13,153 nucleotides of DNA. It comes from an uncultured Flavobacteriia bacterium. GTDB lineage: Bacteria; Bacteroidota; Bacteroidia; Flavobacteriales; Flavobacteriaceae. Shown here one piece after another: positions 1 through 7,119 of the stretch. Positions within the stretch are counted from its first letter, which is position 1; the number at the start of each line of letters is the position of its first letter. The translations under genes and the position numbers were made by a program. The stretch is from NCBI GenBank assembly GCA_946482495.1, contig CAMLRV010000038.1:1-13153 (forward strand). The letters are read 5' to 3'. The notes beneath the pieces are model-generated. The model was not told the DNA's origin. It saw only the letters and a program-made list of their open reading frames with translations, and made no database searches.

Positions 1-664
1 CTTTATTCCAAATCATTTTACCACCGGATGATTTATAAGGCTTGTCATCAGCATCTGGAAAATCAAACTGAACAAACCAATAATCATACAAAGTTTTAGC
101 CATAGCTTCTAACTCAGAATTGATTTTGTTGTTGAGCTCAATTTTAGCATCTAAATCAGAAAGAACTTTAGCGATTTTTTTTTGGGTATAAATGCCTGTC
201 TTTGGAACTTTAATATTTTCTAAAGCATCGTTAAGTAATAAATTTTTTATACCAGTTGTTTTACTTTCAAAATTGAAAAAAATATTTGAATTGTAAATAT
301 TTTGCACTAAGTAATAAAAATATTTTGGCGAATGATCTTCTTTGATTTCAAATGCTCTACAAAAATTTGAACAAATAATATTAGCATTTTTATTTATAAT
401 ATAACTTGTTCTTCCTGTTGATTGTGTAGGACTTCCTCCAGATATTTCAATTACTATATTTCCTTCTTTTAAAAACTTTGCTTTATTTTTATCTTCAATA
501 AATCGAATAGGTAAATTATTATAATTACCTGCATTAATTGTATTAATATCTGCACCTCTAATACAAAAAACTTGAGTATTATGCTTTTCATCTGCTATTT
601 CTTTCCCCCAATCACCTGAAATTTGTTTATTTAGGAAATCTTTAAGACTCATAAAACTATTCAT
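1..664 (-). CDS. hsdS: Type I restriction-modification specificity subunit HsdS (partial, C-terminal part beyond the left edge)
   Basis: HsdS gives a type I R-M complex its DNA target and docks the two HsdM subunits. The frame is open for 221 codons from ATG 664 to the window edge. Residues 1-155 are a first target-recognition domain with the ISGDWGKE motif (15-22) common in HsdS. Residues 161-200 (KKIAKVLSDLDAKIELNNKI then a LYDYWFVQFDF stretch) are the conserved central helical spacer. Residues 205-221 (PYKSSGGKMIW) look like the usual lead into the second recognition domain, which is outside the window. The start overlaps the last 8 bp of hsdM, indicating translational coupling; an in-frame ATG at 652 is an alternative. 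A nine-A run (coding strand, plus positions 175-183) lies between the recognition domain and the spacer. Family assignment is firm; the recognised sequence cannot be predicted. Confidence 0.93.
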   Translation of the reverse strand, partial: MNSFMSLKDFLNKQISGDWGKEIADEKHNTQVFCIRGADINTINAGNYNNLPIRFIEDKNKAKFLKEGNIVIEISGGSPTQSTGRTSYIINKNANIICSNFCRAFEIKEDHSPKYFYYLVQNIYNSNIFFNFESKTTGIKNLLLNDALENIKVPKTGIYTQKKIAKVLSDLDAKIELNNKINSELEAMAKTLYDYWFVQFDFPDADDKPYKSSGGKMIWNK

Positions 665-2279
665 ACTTCAACCCTTTCAAATTTTTCTGGATTTCCATTT
701 CTAAGATTTTGCTTTCTGAAAACAAACCAGTTAAATTACTTTCGAAACTCTTCATTTTTTCTGCAAAATCTTGCGGAGTAATATCAACATATTCAATCTT
801 CACTTCAAAATATTGTCCAGCTGAGAACGAATAGTTTTTAGCTGCAATTTCTTCTTTAGTTACTACTACTGATAAATGCTCAACAGCTTGTTTATTATTA
901 AACGTATTTATGATTAATTGTTCTTCTGCTGAAGTTAAAACTGTACGTTGGTTTTTACCTTCTTTTACAGTTTCTCCAAGTTTAGAAGCATCCAATAAAA
1001 TAATGTGTTCACTATCCGCTTCTTTATCTAAAAACAACACTGAAACATTTGTTCCAGTACTGGCAAAAATATTTGAAGGCATACTAACCACACCGCGTAG
1101 CCAGCCATTAGTAATCAAACGCTCGCGTATTTTTTTTTCAATACCACTTTGTGCTGTAATAAAACCAGTAGGCAATACAATGGCTGCTTTACCCGTATCA
1201 TTCAAACTGTACATAATATGCTGAATAAATAATAAATAAATAGCCATCGATTCTTTTTTGCTTTTTGGAATATTTGGTATACCTGCAAAAAATCTCTTTT
1301 TGAAAGCATCTTTATCTAAGTCGGCATGAAAATCGGAAAAATCTAATTTAAATGGTGGGTTCGATACAATATAATCAAACTTTGTATCTAAATAAGTAGG
1401 CTGTGCAATTGTGTTGGTTTTAATGATATTTGGAATCGAATGTGTTAAGTTGTTCAATACCAAATTTAAACGCAACATATTACTCGATTTCTGCGAAATA
1501 TCTTCAGAATATATGGTGCAATTTTCTTCACCTATTTCATGAGCTATACTCATCAACAAAGTACCCGATCCCGCACTTGGGTCATAAACTTTCACACCTT
1601 TTACTGGCTTTGGCACCATAATTTGTGCCATAATTCGAGCAACAGCATGAGGTGTATAATATTCAGCATATTTACCTCCAGAATCGGAGTTATAATCTTT
1701 GATTAAATATTCAAAAATAGTGGCAAAGAAATCATACTTTTGCTCAAACATTTCTTCAAAAGAAACACCAATTAATTTATTAATTATGGCAACACAGAAT
1801 GCATCTCTTTGGGAAGCATCTTTAATGTTTTCACTTAAACGGTCAAATAATATATCTTTTGTACCAGAAAACGATTTCACAGAAAATATTTCAGCATTAT
1901 CTCTTCCTATTTCTGCTAAAGTATCGTCAAATAATTTTGCAAAATCACCTTCTGATTGTCGATTAAATAAATTTTCAATTAAGTGATGAGTATGTAACTT
2001 AGGAGCATTGGGATCTAAGGAAGCTAATAAAAATTTATAATTTTCTTGATCTAAAGATATTAAGTAATTTAAAAAACTTTCTGTATCAGCTTTTTTTATT
2101 TCTGGTGTTTGTTTCTTTACTTCATAACGAAATTTATCATTTAGAGTTTTGTATAAAAAACATTGGGTTATAATATCAAATTCACTGGCAGAATTACCTA
2201 AACCATAGTTTGCGCACACACTTTTTAGGTTATCGATAAGTGACTTTGTTTTAGTAATAAAATTAATATCCTTCGTCAT
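657..2279 (-). CDS. hsdM: Type I restriction-modification DNA methyltransferase subunit HsdM
   Basis: HsdM transfers a methyl group from S-adenosylmethionine to adenine N6 in the site chosen by HsdS, and is also needed for restriction. The 540-aa product has the helical HsdM N-terminal domain (about 1-150), then the GGKYAEYYTPHAVARIMA segment (201-218) typical of HsdM. It then has SAM-binding motif I (VYDPSAGSGTLL, 231-242), an acidic residue after the next strand (YSEDIS, 257-262) and catalytic motif IV NPPF (307-310) of gamma-type N6-adenine methylases. Length matches the family (about 500-550 aa). It starts 4 bp after the hsdR stop and its end overlaps hsdS by 8 bp, so the three genes form one operon. 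The coding strand has a nine-A tract at plus positions 1130-1138. All catalytic motifs are intact, so the enzyme is probably active. Confidence 0.96.
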   Translation of the reverse strand: MTKDINFITKTKSLIDNLKSVCANYGLGNSASEFDIITQCFLYKTLNDKFRYEVKKQTPEIKKADTESFLNYLISLDQENYKFLLASLDPNAPKLHTHHLIENLFNRQSEGDFAKLFDDTLAEIGRDNAEIFSVKSFSGTKDILFDRLSENIKDASQRDAFCVAIINKLIGVSFEEMFEQKYDFFATIFEYLIKDYNSDSGGKYAEYYTPHAVARIMAQIMVPKPVKGVKVYDPSAGSGTLLMSIAHEIGEENCTIYSEDISQKSSNMLRLNLVLNNLTHSIPNIIKTNTIAQPTYLDTKFDYIVSNPPFKLDFSDFHADLDKDAFKKRFFAGIPNIPKSKKESMAIYLLFIQHIMYSLNDTGKAAIVLPTGFITAQSGIEKKIRERLITNGWLRGVVSMPSNIFASTGTNVSVLFLDKEADSEHIILLDASKLGETVKEGKNQRTVLTSAEEQLIINTFNNKQAVEHLSVVVTKEEIAAKNYSFSAGQYFEVKIEYVDITPQDFAEKMKSFESNLTGLFSESKILEMEIQKNLKGLKYE

Positions 2280-2283
2280 AGTT

Positions 2284-5200
2284 CTATCTGTATTGGTATT
2301 GTTGTAAATATTCGTTTACAATTAAGTTATTTATCGTTTCTGTCGTTGAAAAATCTAATGGAATACTTTCATTCTTCTTAAATTCTTGTACTACTAATTG
2401 AAGTAAGTAGCGTTTAAAGAAAGCTTCGTTTTTCATGATATCTTCTTGCCCTTCTAATTTGCTATCTACTTGCTGCTTTACTTGCATTAAAGCATTGTGC
2501 AATTGTATTTCTTTAGCATTAAGTGTTCCTTTCTCACTTAATCGCTTATGAATTCGGGTATATTTTTCGTCGTTAATATATTTGGCTTTCAATAAAGCAT
2601 TTTTACGATTTAGTTCTTTGGCTTGGTCGTAGATTTTTTGCAATAAATGCATATTTTCTATCATATCAGTCTGAGTCACTTCACTTAAGTTTTTCTTTTT
2701 GAAAATACGTTCTAACTCTTCACGTAAACTAACAAATTGCGGGTCAAATTGATCAAAATTGTTTTGTAGAGATTCTCTCGTTTTACGTAAAATGTTTTTG
2801 AATTCATCTGCTAAAACCAACTCGCTTTCGTCAACTTTGATAAATTGAAAAATCACATCTTCTAAAGCCGTATTCAATAAATTAGCTGAAGCTTCTTCAT
2901 TACCAATACTTTCTACAAAATTAAGATTGTCTAATCGACTTTGAGCTTCCAATAACAATCGATTCCAAATATCAAAATCTGCAATGCCATCCAATGCTTC
3001 ATATCCATTAACTGCAATGATGTTTTTCAATTCCTTAGCCGTACGAAGTGCTTTAATCAATCGCATCAACTCCTTTTTATCATTTAGTTGTGCTATTTGT
3101 TGCGAAAACAATTCTCTATTTTGTGTATCGTAATGGAAAAGCGTTTCCTTAATCTCTTGAATTTCCTGTTGAATCTCTTCTTCCGACTTAAACAAATACG
3201 AATACATTTCCATTTCATCTCCTAATTGCTCTTGCAATTCATCAAAATACATTTTGTTGGTTCGATCAAAAGCTTTAGAAATATCAGCAAAATCAACTAC
3301 ATAACCGTATTTGTATTTCTTATATGGTCTATTAACACGAGTTAAAGTTTGTAATAAATTATGGTCTTGAATTACACGAGCCAAATACAATTTCTTTAAT
3401 CGCTTGGCATCAAAACCAGTTAATAGCATATTGTAAACAAATAAAATATCAACTTTCCCTTTTTTGTAAGTGGATATTAATTCTTTACGAATGGCTTTGT
3501 CGTTTTCATCATGTAATATTAAAGCACCAGTTAAATTTGGCTCATCATGATTTCCATATTTTTCTGCTGGTTCAGCAGCCATTAAAATACTAGCATCTGT
3601 TTCTTGAATACCAAATTTTTCTTGAAACAAATTAAATAATTCTTTAGCTTGATTAGCAGAATCACAAACCACTAATCCTCCTAAAGAAGCATCTTGTTGT
3701 TCGCGTCTAAATTTGACTAAATCTTTAACAATGTAATCTAGTAATGGGGCTGCAAATTTTGTATGTGCATAAATTTGACGAGTACTAATATCACCTTGTA
3801 ATACTTTTATCTGATCCATTACGTCTTTCATTTCCATTTTAAAGTTTCCTTCAATTTGTTCACGAATCAAACGCAAGGTATAGCCGTCAGCAATTGACAT
3901 GTTGTAATAATACTTATGAAAATAATTACCAAATAACATTTTAGAATCATATTCTTTAGCTACTTCTTTTAATAAAGGCGTACCTGTTAAAGCAATAATG
4001 ACAGCAGAACGGTCAGAATTTATCAGATTAGCCAAGTAATTTCCTTTCGGATTGTAACTTCTGTGTGCTTCATCTAAGAAATAAACACGCTGAATGTTGA
4101 TGTCATAACTAAAATTAGAAACAGCTATTGCATCTTCAGAAAATTTCTGAATATTAACTACTGTTATTTCTGGAACTCCGCTATCGTTATGTATAGCGCC
4201 AACCACTTTTAGGTCAGCTATAAAATCTTGTTTGGAATTAACTTGCTTTACTTTCAAACCTCTATTGGCAAATTCACTAGAAGCTTGAATTAATAAATCC
4301 AAACGATCCACAATAAAGTAGAATTTTGGAATGACTTGTTTTTTGGCGTAATAATCCGTTAAATGTTTAACGTTGTAATAAGCTAAAGCGGTTTTTCCAG
4401 AACCTTGAGTATGCCAAATAATTCCTTTGTTTTGACCTGCTTCAATTTTAGTTGCGATAGCTTGAGTGGCAAACAACTGTGGATAACGCATAATGTGTTT
4501 CTGATAAGCAACTTTTCCTGTTACTTCTTCTTCCACATAAACGATAGCGTATTGCAAAATGAATTTCAAACGTTCTTTACTAAACAAAGAAGTTAAAATT
4601 CTATTCGTTGGCGTATTGGGTTGTTTGTTGGTAATATATTCTGGACTATTTTTAATAACAATCAAGTTGTTATCTTTCAAAAGTTCGTTTTCAGTTTTTT
4701 CGTCTATTTCTATTAACTTTTGATGTACAGGATAGTTGGCATCTTCTCTAAAATAATTGAAATGAACATTTTCATACGCTGGAGTTGCATAGAAAGCACC
4801 AAAGATTGGCTCTACAATTCCGTCCTCATATTCCATGTTGTTAGAAAAAACCAATAATTGTGTAATGTTAGCAAAACGTCTAAAATGTTTATTTTTAAAA
4901 CGTTCATTAATTCTGGTTCTTTCTTTAATTACTCCTTCTTGGTTGTGAGGTTTTTTTACTTCAATAAAAGCTAAGGGTATTCCATTAATTAAAACTGTAA
5001 TATCAGGTCTAAATTCTTCATCACCCGATTTGCAAGTTAATTCAGTAGTAACATGAAAATCATTATTTTCGAAGTTTTCAAAATCAATTAGTTTAATTCC
5101 TGAAGTAGTAGTTAATCTCTCGTAAAACTTTTTTCCCAAGTCTTCATAATCCAATTCCAAATTGATTTCGTCTAATAAACGTTTAGATTCTTCTTCAGTA

Positions 5201-5358
5201 ATTCCATTCAATGAAGAAATTTTAGAAATAAAAATAGAAGAGAAAATATTATTACTTTCAATTCTATTTTGCTCATTGAGAGGTATATATTGATACCCTA
5301 AATGCATCAAATGTAATAAGGCAGGAATTTTTACCCTTGAATCTTCGTTGAATTTCAT
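2284..5358 (-). CDS. hsdR: Type I restriction endonuclease and translocase subunit HsdR
   Basis: HsdR is the motor and nuclease of the type I complex. It translocates DNA with ATP and cuts unmethylated DNA away from the recognition site. In this 1024-aa protein the N-terminal PD-(D/E)xK nuclease is visible as FRPDIT (D119) followed by FIEVKKP (E133, K135). The superfamily 2 motor follows: Walker A TQGSGKT (317-323), DEAH box (429-432), motif III LTGT (457-460), and later motifs around LLTGFDAKRLKKLYLAR and QTLTRVNRPY. The last 300 or so residues are helical and charged, as expected for the region that contacts HsdM. No frameshift or missing catalytic residue is seen. ATG 5358 is preceded by AAGGA and a promoter at 5377-5406, so it heads the hsdR-hsdM-hsdS operon. 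Confidence 0.96.
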   Translation of the reverse strand: MKFNEDSRVKIPALLHLMHLGYQYIPLNEQNRIESNNIFSSIFISKISSLNGITEEESKRLLDEINLELDYEDLGKKFYERLTTTSGIKLIDFENFENNDFHVTTELTCKSGDEEFRPDITVLINGIPLAFIEVKKPHNQEGVIKERTRINERFKNKHFRRFANITQLLVFSNNMEYEDGIVEPIFGAFYATPAYENVHFNYFREDANYPVHQKLIEIDEKTENELLKDNNLIVIKNSPEYITNKQPNTPTNRILTSLFSKERLKFILQYAIVYVEEEVTGKVAYQKHIMRYPQLFATQAIATKIEAGQNKGIIWHTQGSGKTALAYYNVKHLTDYYAKKQVIPKFYFIVDRLDLLIQASSEFANRGLKVKQVNSKQDFIADLKVVGAIHNDSGVPEITVVNIQKFSEDAIAVSNFSYDINIQRVYFLDEAHRSYNPKGNYLANLINSDRSAVIIALTGTPLLKEVAKEYDSKMLFGNYFHKYYYNMSIADGYTLRLIREQIEGNFKMEMKDVMDQIKVLQGDISTRQIYAHTKFAAPLLDYIVKDLVKFRREQQDASLGGLVVCDSANQAKELFNLFQEKFGIQETDASILMAAEPAEKYGNHDEPNLTGALILHDENDKAIRKELISTYKKGKVDILFVYNMLLTGFDAKRLKKLYLARVIQDHNLLQTLTRVNRPYKKYKYGYVVDFADISKAFDRTNKMYFDELQEQLGDEMEMYSYLFKSEEEIQQEIQEIKETLFHYDTQNRELFSQQIAQLNDKKELMRLIKALRTAKELKNIIAVNGYEALDGIADFDIWNRLLLEAQSRLDNLNFVESIGNEEASANLLNTALEDVIFQFIKVDESELVLADEFKNILRKTRESLQNNFDQFDPQFVSLREELERIFKKKNLSEVTQTDMIENMHLLQKIYDQAKELNRKNALLKAKYINDEKYTRIHKRLSEKGTLNAKEIQLHNALMQVKQQVDSKLEGQEDIMKNEAFFKRYLLQLVVQEFKKNESIPLDFSTTETINNLIVNEYLQQYQYR

Positions 5359-5376
5359 TTATTTTCCTTAAAAACC

Positions 5377-5406
5377 CAAACTTACAATAATAAATTGTAC
5401 TTCCAA
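5377..5406 (-). promoter_or_regulatory. Bacteroidota-type promoter of the hsdRMS operon
   Basis: Read on the minus strand, TTG (5406-5404) is followed after 19 nt by TAAGTTTG (5384-5377), an exact match to the Bacteroidota -7 consensus TAnnTTTG. Transcription would start near 5371. That leaves a leader of about a dozen nucleotides that contains AAGGA (5369-5365) before ATG 5358. It lies about 70 bp from the nearest operator-like box (5477), so a repressor bound there would not directly cover it. Confidence 0.7.
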
Positions 5407-5476
5407 TAGGTAATTCTACCTGTTTTTATAAAGTTGTAATAAATTTTTATCTAATTTATTTTTTATGAAAAAAATC

Positions 5477-5551
5477 GTGACAATTTTTTTCTTTTTTAAT
5501 TTTTTGTCACTAATATTGTGACAATATTTTATTTTTAATAAAAATTGTCAC
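5477..5551. promoter_or_regulatory. Tandem inverted-repeat operator array upstream of the helix-turn-helix gene
   Basis: Two units have the same geometry. Unit 1 is GTGACAAT (5477-5484), 18 bp, TTTGTCAC (5503-5510). Unit 2 is GTGACAAT (5518-5525), 18 bp, ATTGTCAC (5544-5551). The units are offset by 41 bp, close to four helical turns, so they face the same side of the DNA. A perfect 17-bp palindrome centred on G5520 (AATATTGT-G-ACAATATT, 5512-5528) spans the start of unit 2. The last half-site ends 8 bp before ATG 5560, where binding would block the gene's own expression. Identical half-sites with identical spacing are seen directly; binding by the adjacent protein is inferred. Confidence 0.65.
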
Positions 5552-5559
5552 ATAAAATT

Positions 5560-6114
5560 ATGAGAAAGAATAAAAATATAAGAGATGTTTTAGGAATCAC
5601 ACAAGAAGAATTAGCCATGTTGTTAGGTATTACTCGAACTCAGCTTGCTATGTATGAAACAAAAAAGCGCGACATTCCTTTATCTGCAAAACAAAAGTTA
5701 GCAGAATTACTAACTTCTCTACAAAAAAACAAATCGATTTCTGAGTATAGTAATCAAATAATTGCAACTGTAAAAAAGAAAGCACACGAATGGCTTCAAA
5801 AAGAATTTAAAGAGTTGGAGTATAAAGTTTTGTTATTGGATCGAAAAATAAAAAAGAGCATGCAGGTTAGGGAAGAGGCGTTTAAAGCATTGGAAGTTGT
5901 ACAATATTTAGAGTCAAAAAAGGATAAAGAGCAAGGCTCGGCACTTCGACAAGCTCAGTGTGACAACCTCAGCCACCGTTTGGCAAAAACGATTAAAAAT
6001 AGAGCAGAAAAGACATTAAATAAGAATAGTTTGCAACATTTGTATGAGTTACAACTCAAAAAAGAATCTCTTGAAATGTTAAAATTACAAATCGAGAAAA
6101 AATTAAAATTTTAA
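5560..6114 (+). CDS. XRE-like helix-turn-helix protein with long coiled-coil tail (possible regulator of the divergent hsdRMS operon)
   Basis: The product has 184 residues when started at ATG 5560. An in-frame TTG at 5545 lies inside the operator box and is less likely. Residues 9-51 form an XRE-like helix-turn-helix (GITQEELAMLLGITRTQLAM at 12-31, then YETKKRDIPL). The rest (about 52-184) is Lys/Glu/Leu-rich and looks like a coiled coil, plausibly for dimerisation. Residues about 126-138 (SALRQAQCDN) are encoded by a copy of the dispersed repeat core (5942-5965), a probable in-frame insertion. The gene is divergent from hsdR and preceded by a paired inverted-repeat array, which suggests autoregulation. 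A controller role for the restriction genes is possible by analogy with C proteins of type II systems, but similar small helix-turn-helix proteins may be ordinary flavobacterial genes, so the link is unproven. Confidence 0.8.
   Translation: MRKNKNIRDVLGITQEELAMLLGITRTQLAMYETKKRDIPLSAKQKLAELLTSLQKNKSISEYSNQIIATVKKKAHEWLQKEFKELEYKVLLLDRKIKKSMQVREEAFKALEVVQYLESKKDKEQGSALRQAQCDNLSHRLAKTIKNRAEKTLNKNSLQHLYELQLKKESLEMLKLQIEKKLKF
5936..5974 (+). repeat. Dispersed palindromic repeat core inside the helix-turn-helix gene
   Basis: The core CACTTCGACAAGCTCAGTG (5942-5960) followed by TGACA is the same element as the 57-bp copies at 7059 and 9232, in reverse orientation. Its stem is CACT/AGTG where those copies have CCCT/AGGG, a compensated change. 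Flanking GGCT (5936-5939) and AGCC (5971-5974) could extend the hairpin. The copy is read through in frame and keeps the gene open. Confidence 0.75.
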
Positions 6115-6211
6115 GAAATTAATTGATTTTCAAATGAATAAATAATTTAAAAACAGATATATTTTCTTATAAAATGTTAAAATTTTAAAAATGTGATTTT
6201 GGACTAATTTT

Positions 6212-6228
6212 TTGGCATCGCGTTTGTT
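6212..6228 (+). promoter_or_regulatory. Candidate sigma-54-like promoter of the 137-aa gene
   Basis: TTGGCATCGCGTTTGTT resembles the RpoN -24/-12 element (TGGCAC, 5 nt, TTGCA). The GG at 6214-6215 is followed after 10 nt by GT (6226-6227) instead of GC. No TAnnTTTG box is obvious between here and the start at 6267. A start near 6239 would give a leader of about 28 nt. The -12 mismatch keeps this tentative. Confidence 0.4.
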
Positions 6229-6266
6229 TTTGTAAGAATATTATTAATCATTTAAATTTTTACATT

Positions 6267-6680
6267 ATGTATTCATTAAACAAAATTACCACAGTAGCCG
6301 ATTGCGATGTTTTATTAACATGGGCAGAAAAAGAAAAATCTGATTTAACGTTCAAACAATTATCGGTAGAGCGCGTTACCGTAAATTACAGTAGTACTTC
6401 CATTGAAATTGATGCGGTATTACAAGGTGTAATCGCCGAAATTAGTGCTATTGATACTATTATGAGTACTTTGGCGGAAGGACCAACCAAAGAAGATTTA
6501 GTGAAAAAGAAAACCCGACTAGAATACAAAAAATTCTTGTTGGAAAACCGAAAGGAGAGCTACGGGTCTGTAGCGCTTTTAGAAAAAGAATTGGATTTGG
6601 AACGTATCAACAAAGAACTAGATGAGGTTGATGGTTTTATTACAACGATTACAACGCATAAAGCTTCATTAGCTGCTTAG
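6267..6680 (+). CDS. Uncharacterised 137-aa soluble protein, probably helical/coiled coil
   Basis: I do not recognise a named family. The 137-aa product has no signal peptide and no membrane segment, so it should be cytoplasmic. Residues about 45-125 are rich in Glu, Lys, Leu and Ile with heptad-like spacing (for example ELDLERINKELDEVDG near the C-terminus), suggesting a helical bundle or coiled coil. Its only cysteine is C14. It is monocistronic: about 150 bp of AT-rich DNA separates it from the upstream gene, a promoter candidate lies at 6212-6228, and a strong terminator follows the stop. Codon use looks native and the frame is uninterrupted, so it is a real gene; function is unknown. Confidence 0.85.
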   Translation: MYSLNKITTVADCDVLLTWAEKEKSDLTFKQLSVERVTVNYSSTSIEIDAVLQGVIAEISAIDTIMSTLAEGPTKEDLVKKKTRLEYKKFLLENRKESYGSVALLEKELDLERINKELDEVDGFITTITTHKASLAA

Positions 6681-6696
6681 TAGGTTTTAAAAAAGG

Positions 6697-6724
6697 AAAT
6701 CGCTCCGAGTGGAGCGATTTTTTT
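6697..6724 (+). terminator. Rho-independent terminator after the 137-aa gene
   Basis: A perfect 10-bp stem AAATCGCTCC / GGAGCGATTT closes a GAGT loop (6707-6710). The stem's terminal TTT runs on into TTTT at 6721-6724. It begins 17 nt after the stop codon. Confidence 0.93.
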
Positions 6725-6733
6725 GTTTACAAC

Positions 6734-6804
6734 GTTTGTCACCCTGTTAAGGGTCTCAAGTTTGTGGATTTGACTTCTGTGAGATGCTTTACAGCATGAC
6801 AAAC
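6734..6804. repeat. Complete four-arm palindromic repeat element
   Basis: Outer stem GTTTGTCA (6734-6741) pairs with TGACAAAC (6797-6804). Inside it, hairpin CCCT-GTTA-AGGG (6742-6753) and hairpin TGCT-TTAC-AGCA (6785-6796) flank an inner stem TCTCA (6754-6758)/TGAGA (6780-6784) that closes a 21-nt loop. All parts abut without unpaired junction bases, so a single strand can fold as a four-way cross. Confidence 0.8.
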
Positions 6805-6821
6805 TGTGTGTGAATGTTTTT

Positions 6822-6854
6822 TTTACAACATTTGTCACCCTACAAAGAGTCTCA
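6822..6854. repeat. Solo left arm of the palindromic element
   Basis: Positions 6822-6841 match 6726-6745 at 19 of 20 bases, including the TTTACAAC that precedes the element. The arm continues with an imperfect CCCT/AGAG stem and TCTCA (6850-6854), then leaves the repeat. The right arm is missing. Confidence 0.7.
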
Positions 6855-6990
6855 GACAATACATAAAGAATCTAGAAAATCAAACTTCAGCGAAGCTGAT
6901 TATCAGGTGTAATAAAGAAAATCCGTTCAATCCATTCCAATCCGTATCATCCGCGTGCTTATCAATAAAAAAAAAACACCCCTATATAAA

Positions 6991-7053
6991 CCCAAAAAAG
7001 GGTCTCAACTTTGTGGATTTAACTTGTGTGAGATGTTTTGCAGCATGACAAAC
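6991..7053. repeat. 5'-truncated copy of the palindromic element
   Basis: Positions 7000-7053 match 6751-6804 at 49 of 54 bases, including TCTCA, the loop, TGAGA, a TGTT/AGCA hairpin and TGACAAAC. The left outer arm (GTTTGTCA) is gone; only CCC (6991-6993) remains to pair with GGG (7000-7002). Confidence 0.75.
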
Positions 7054-7058
7054 GGGGC

Positions 7059-7115
7059 GTTCAAAATTCGTAAATCTGTCACCCTGAGCTTGTCGAAGGG
7101 CCAAATCCCAAATCG
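7059..7115. repeat. 57-bp dispersed repeat, copy 1 (behind the dehydrogenase stop)
   Basis: It is identical to 9232-9288 at 56 of 57 positions (A/T difference at 7072/9245) and in the same orientation. It contains GTCACCCTG, AGCTTGTCGA and AGGG, giving a CCCT/AGGG hairpin. It ends 4 bp from the stop codon of the minus-strand dehydrogenase gene. Confidence 0.9.
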
Positions 7116-7119
7116 TAAA

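Larger units (their letters stand above)
6725..7119. other. Gene-free region of clustered repeat elements
   Basis: This gap of nearly 400 bp between the terminator and the dehydrogenase stop holds no credible gene; the short open frames across it are read from repeats. From left to right it contains a complete four-arm palindromic element (6734-6804), a solo left arm (6822-6854), a small TCAGC-GAA-GCTGA hairpin (6887-6899), and four ATCC boxes 9-10 bp apart (6921-6952). It then has a ten-A run (6967-6976), a truncated element copy (6991-7053) and the 57-bp repeat (7059-7115). Confidence 0.8.

Noticed and set aside
1..5358. Mobile island carrying the R-M operon
   Set aside because: No integrase, tRNA end, or flanking direct repeat was found on the visible side, so transfer cannot be supported from this window.
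6921..6952. Four ATCC boxes spaced 9-10 bp as a protein-binding array
   Set aside because: The intervening bases are not conserved and similar degenerate ATCC strings can arise from decayed repeats; too weak to call.
6742..7100. CRISPR array from repeated GTCACCCTG motifs
   Set aside because: Repeats are few, unequal in length and unevenly spaced, with no cas genes in the window.
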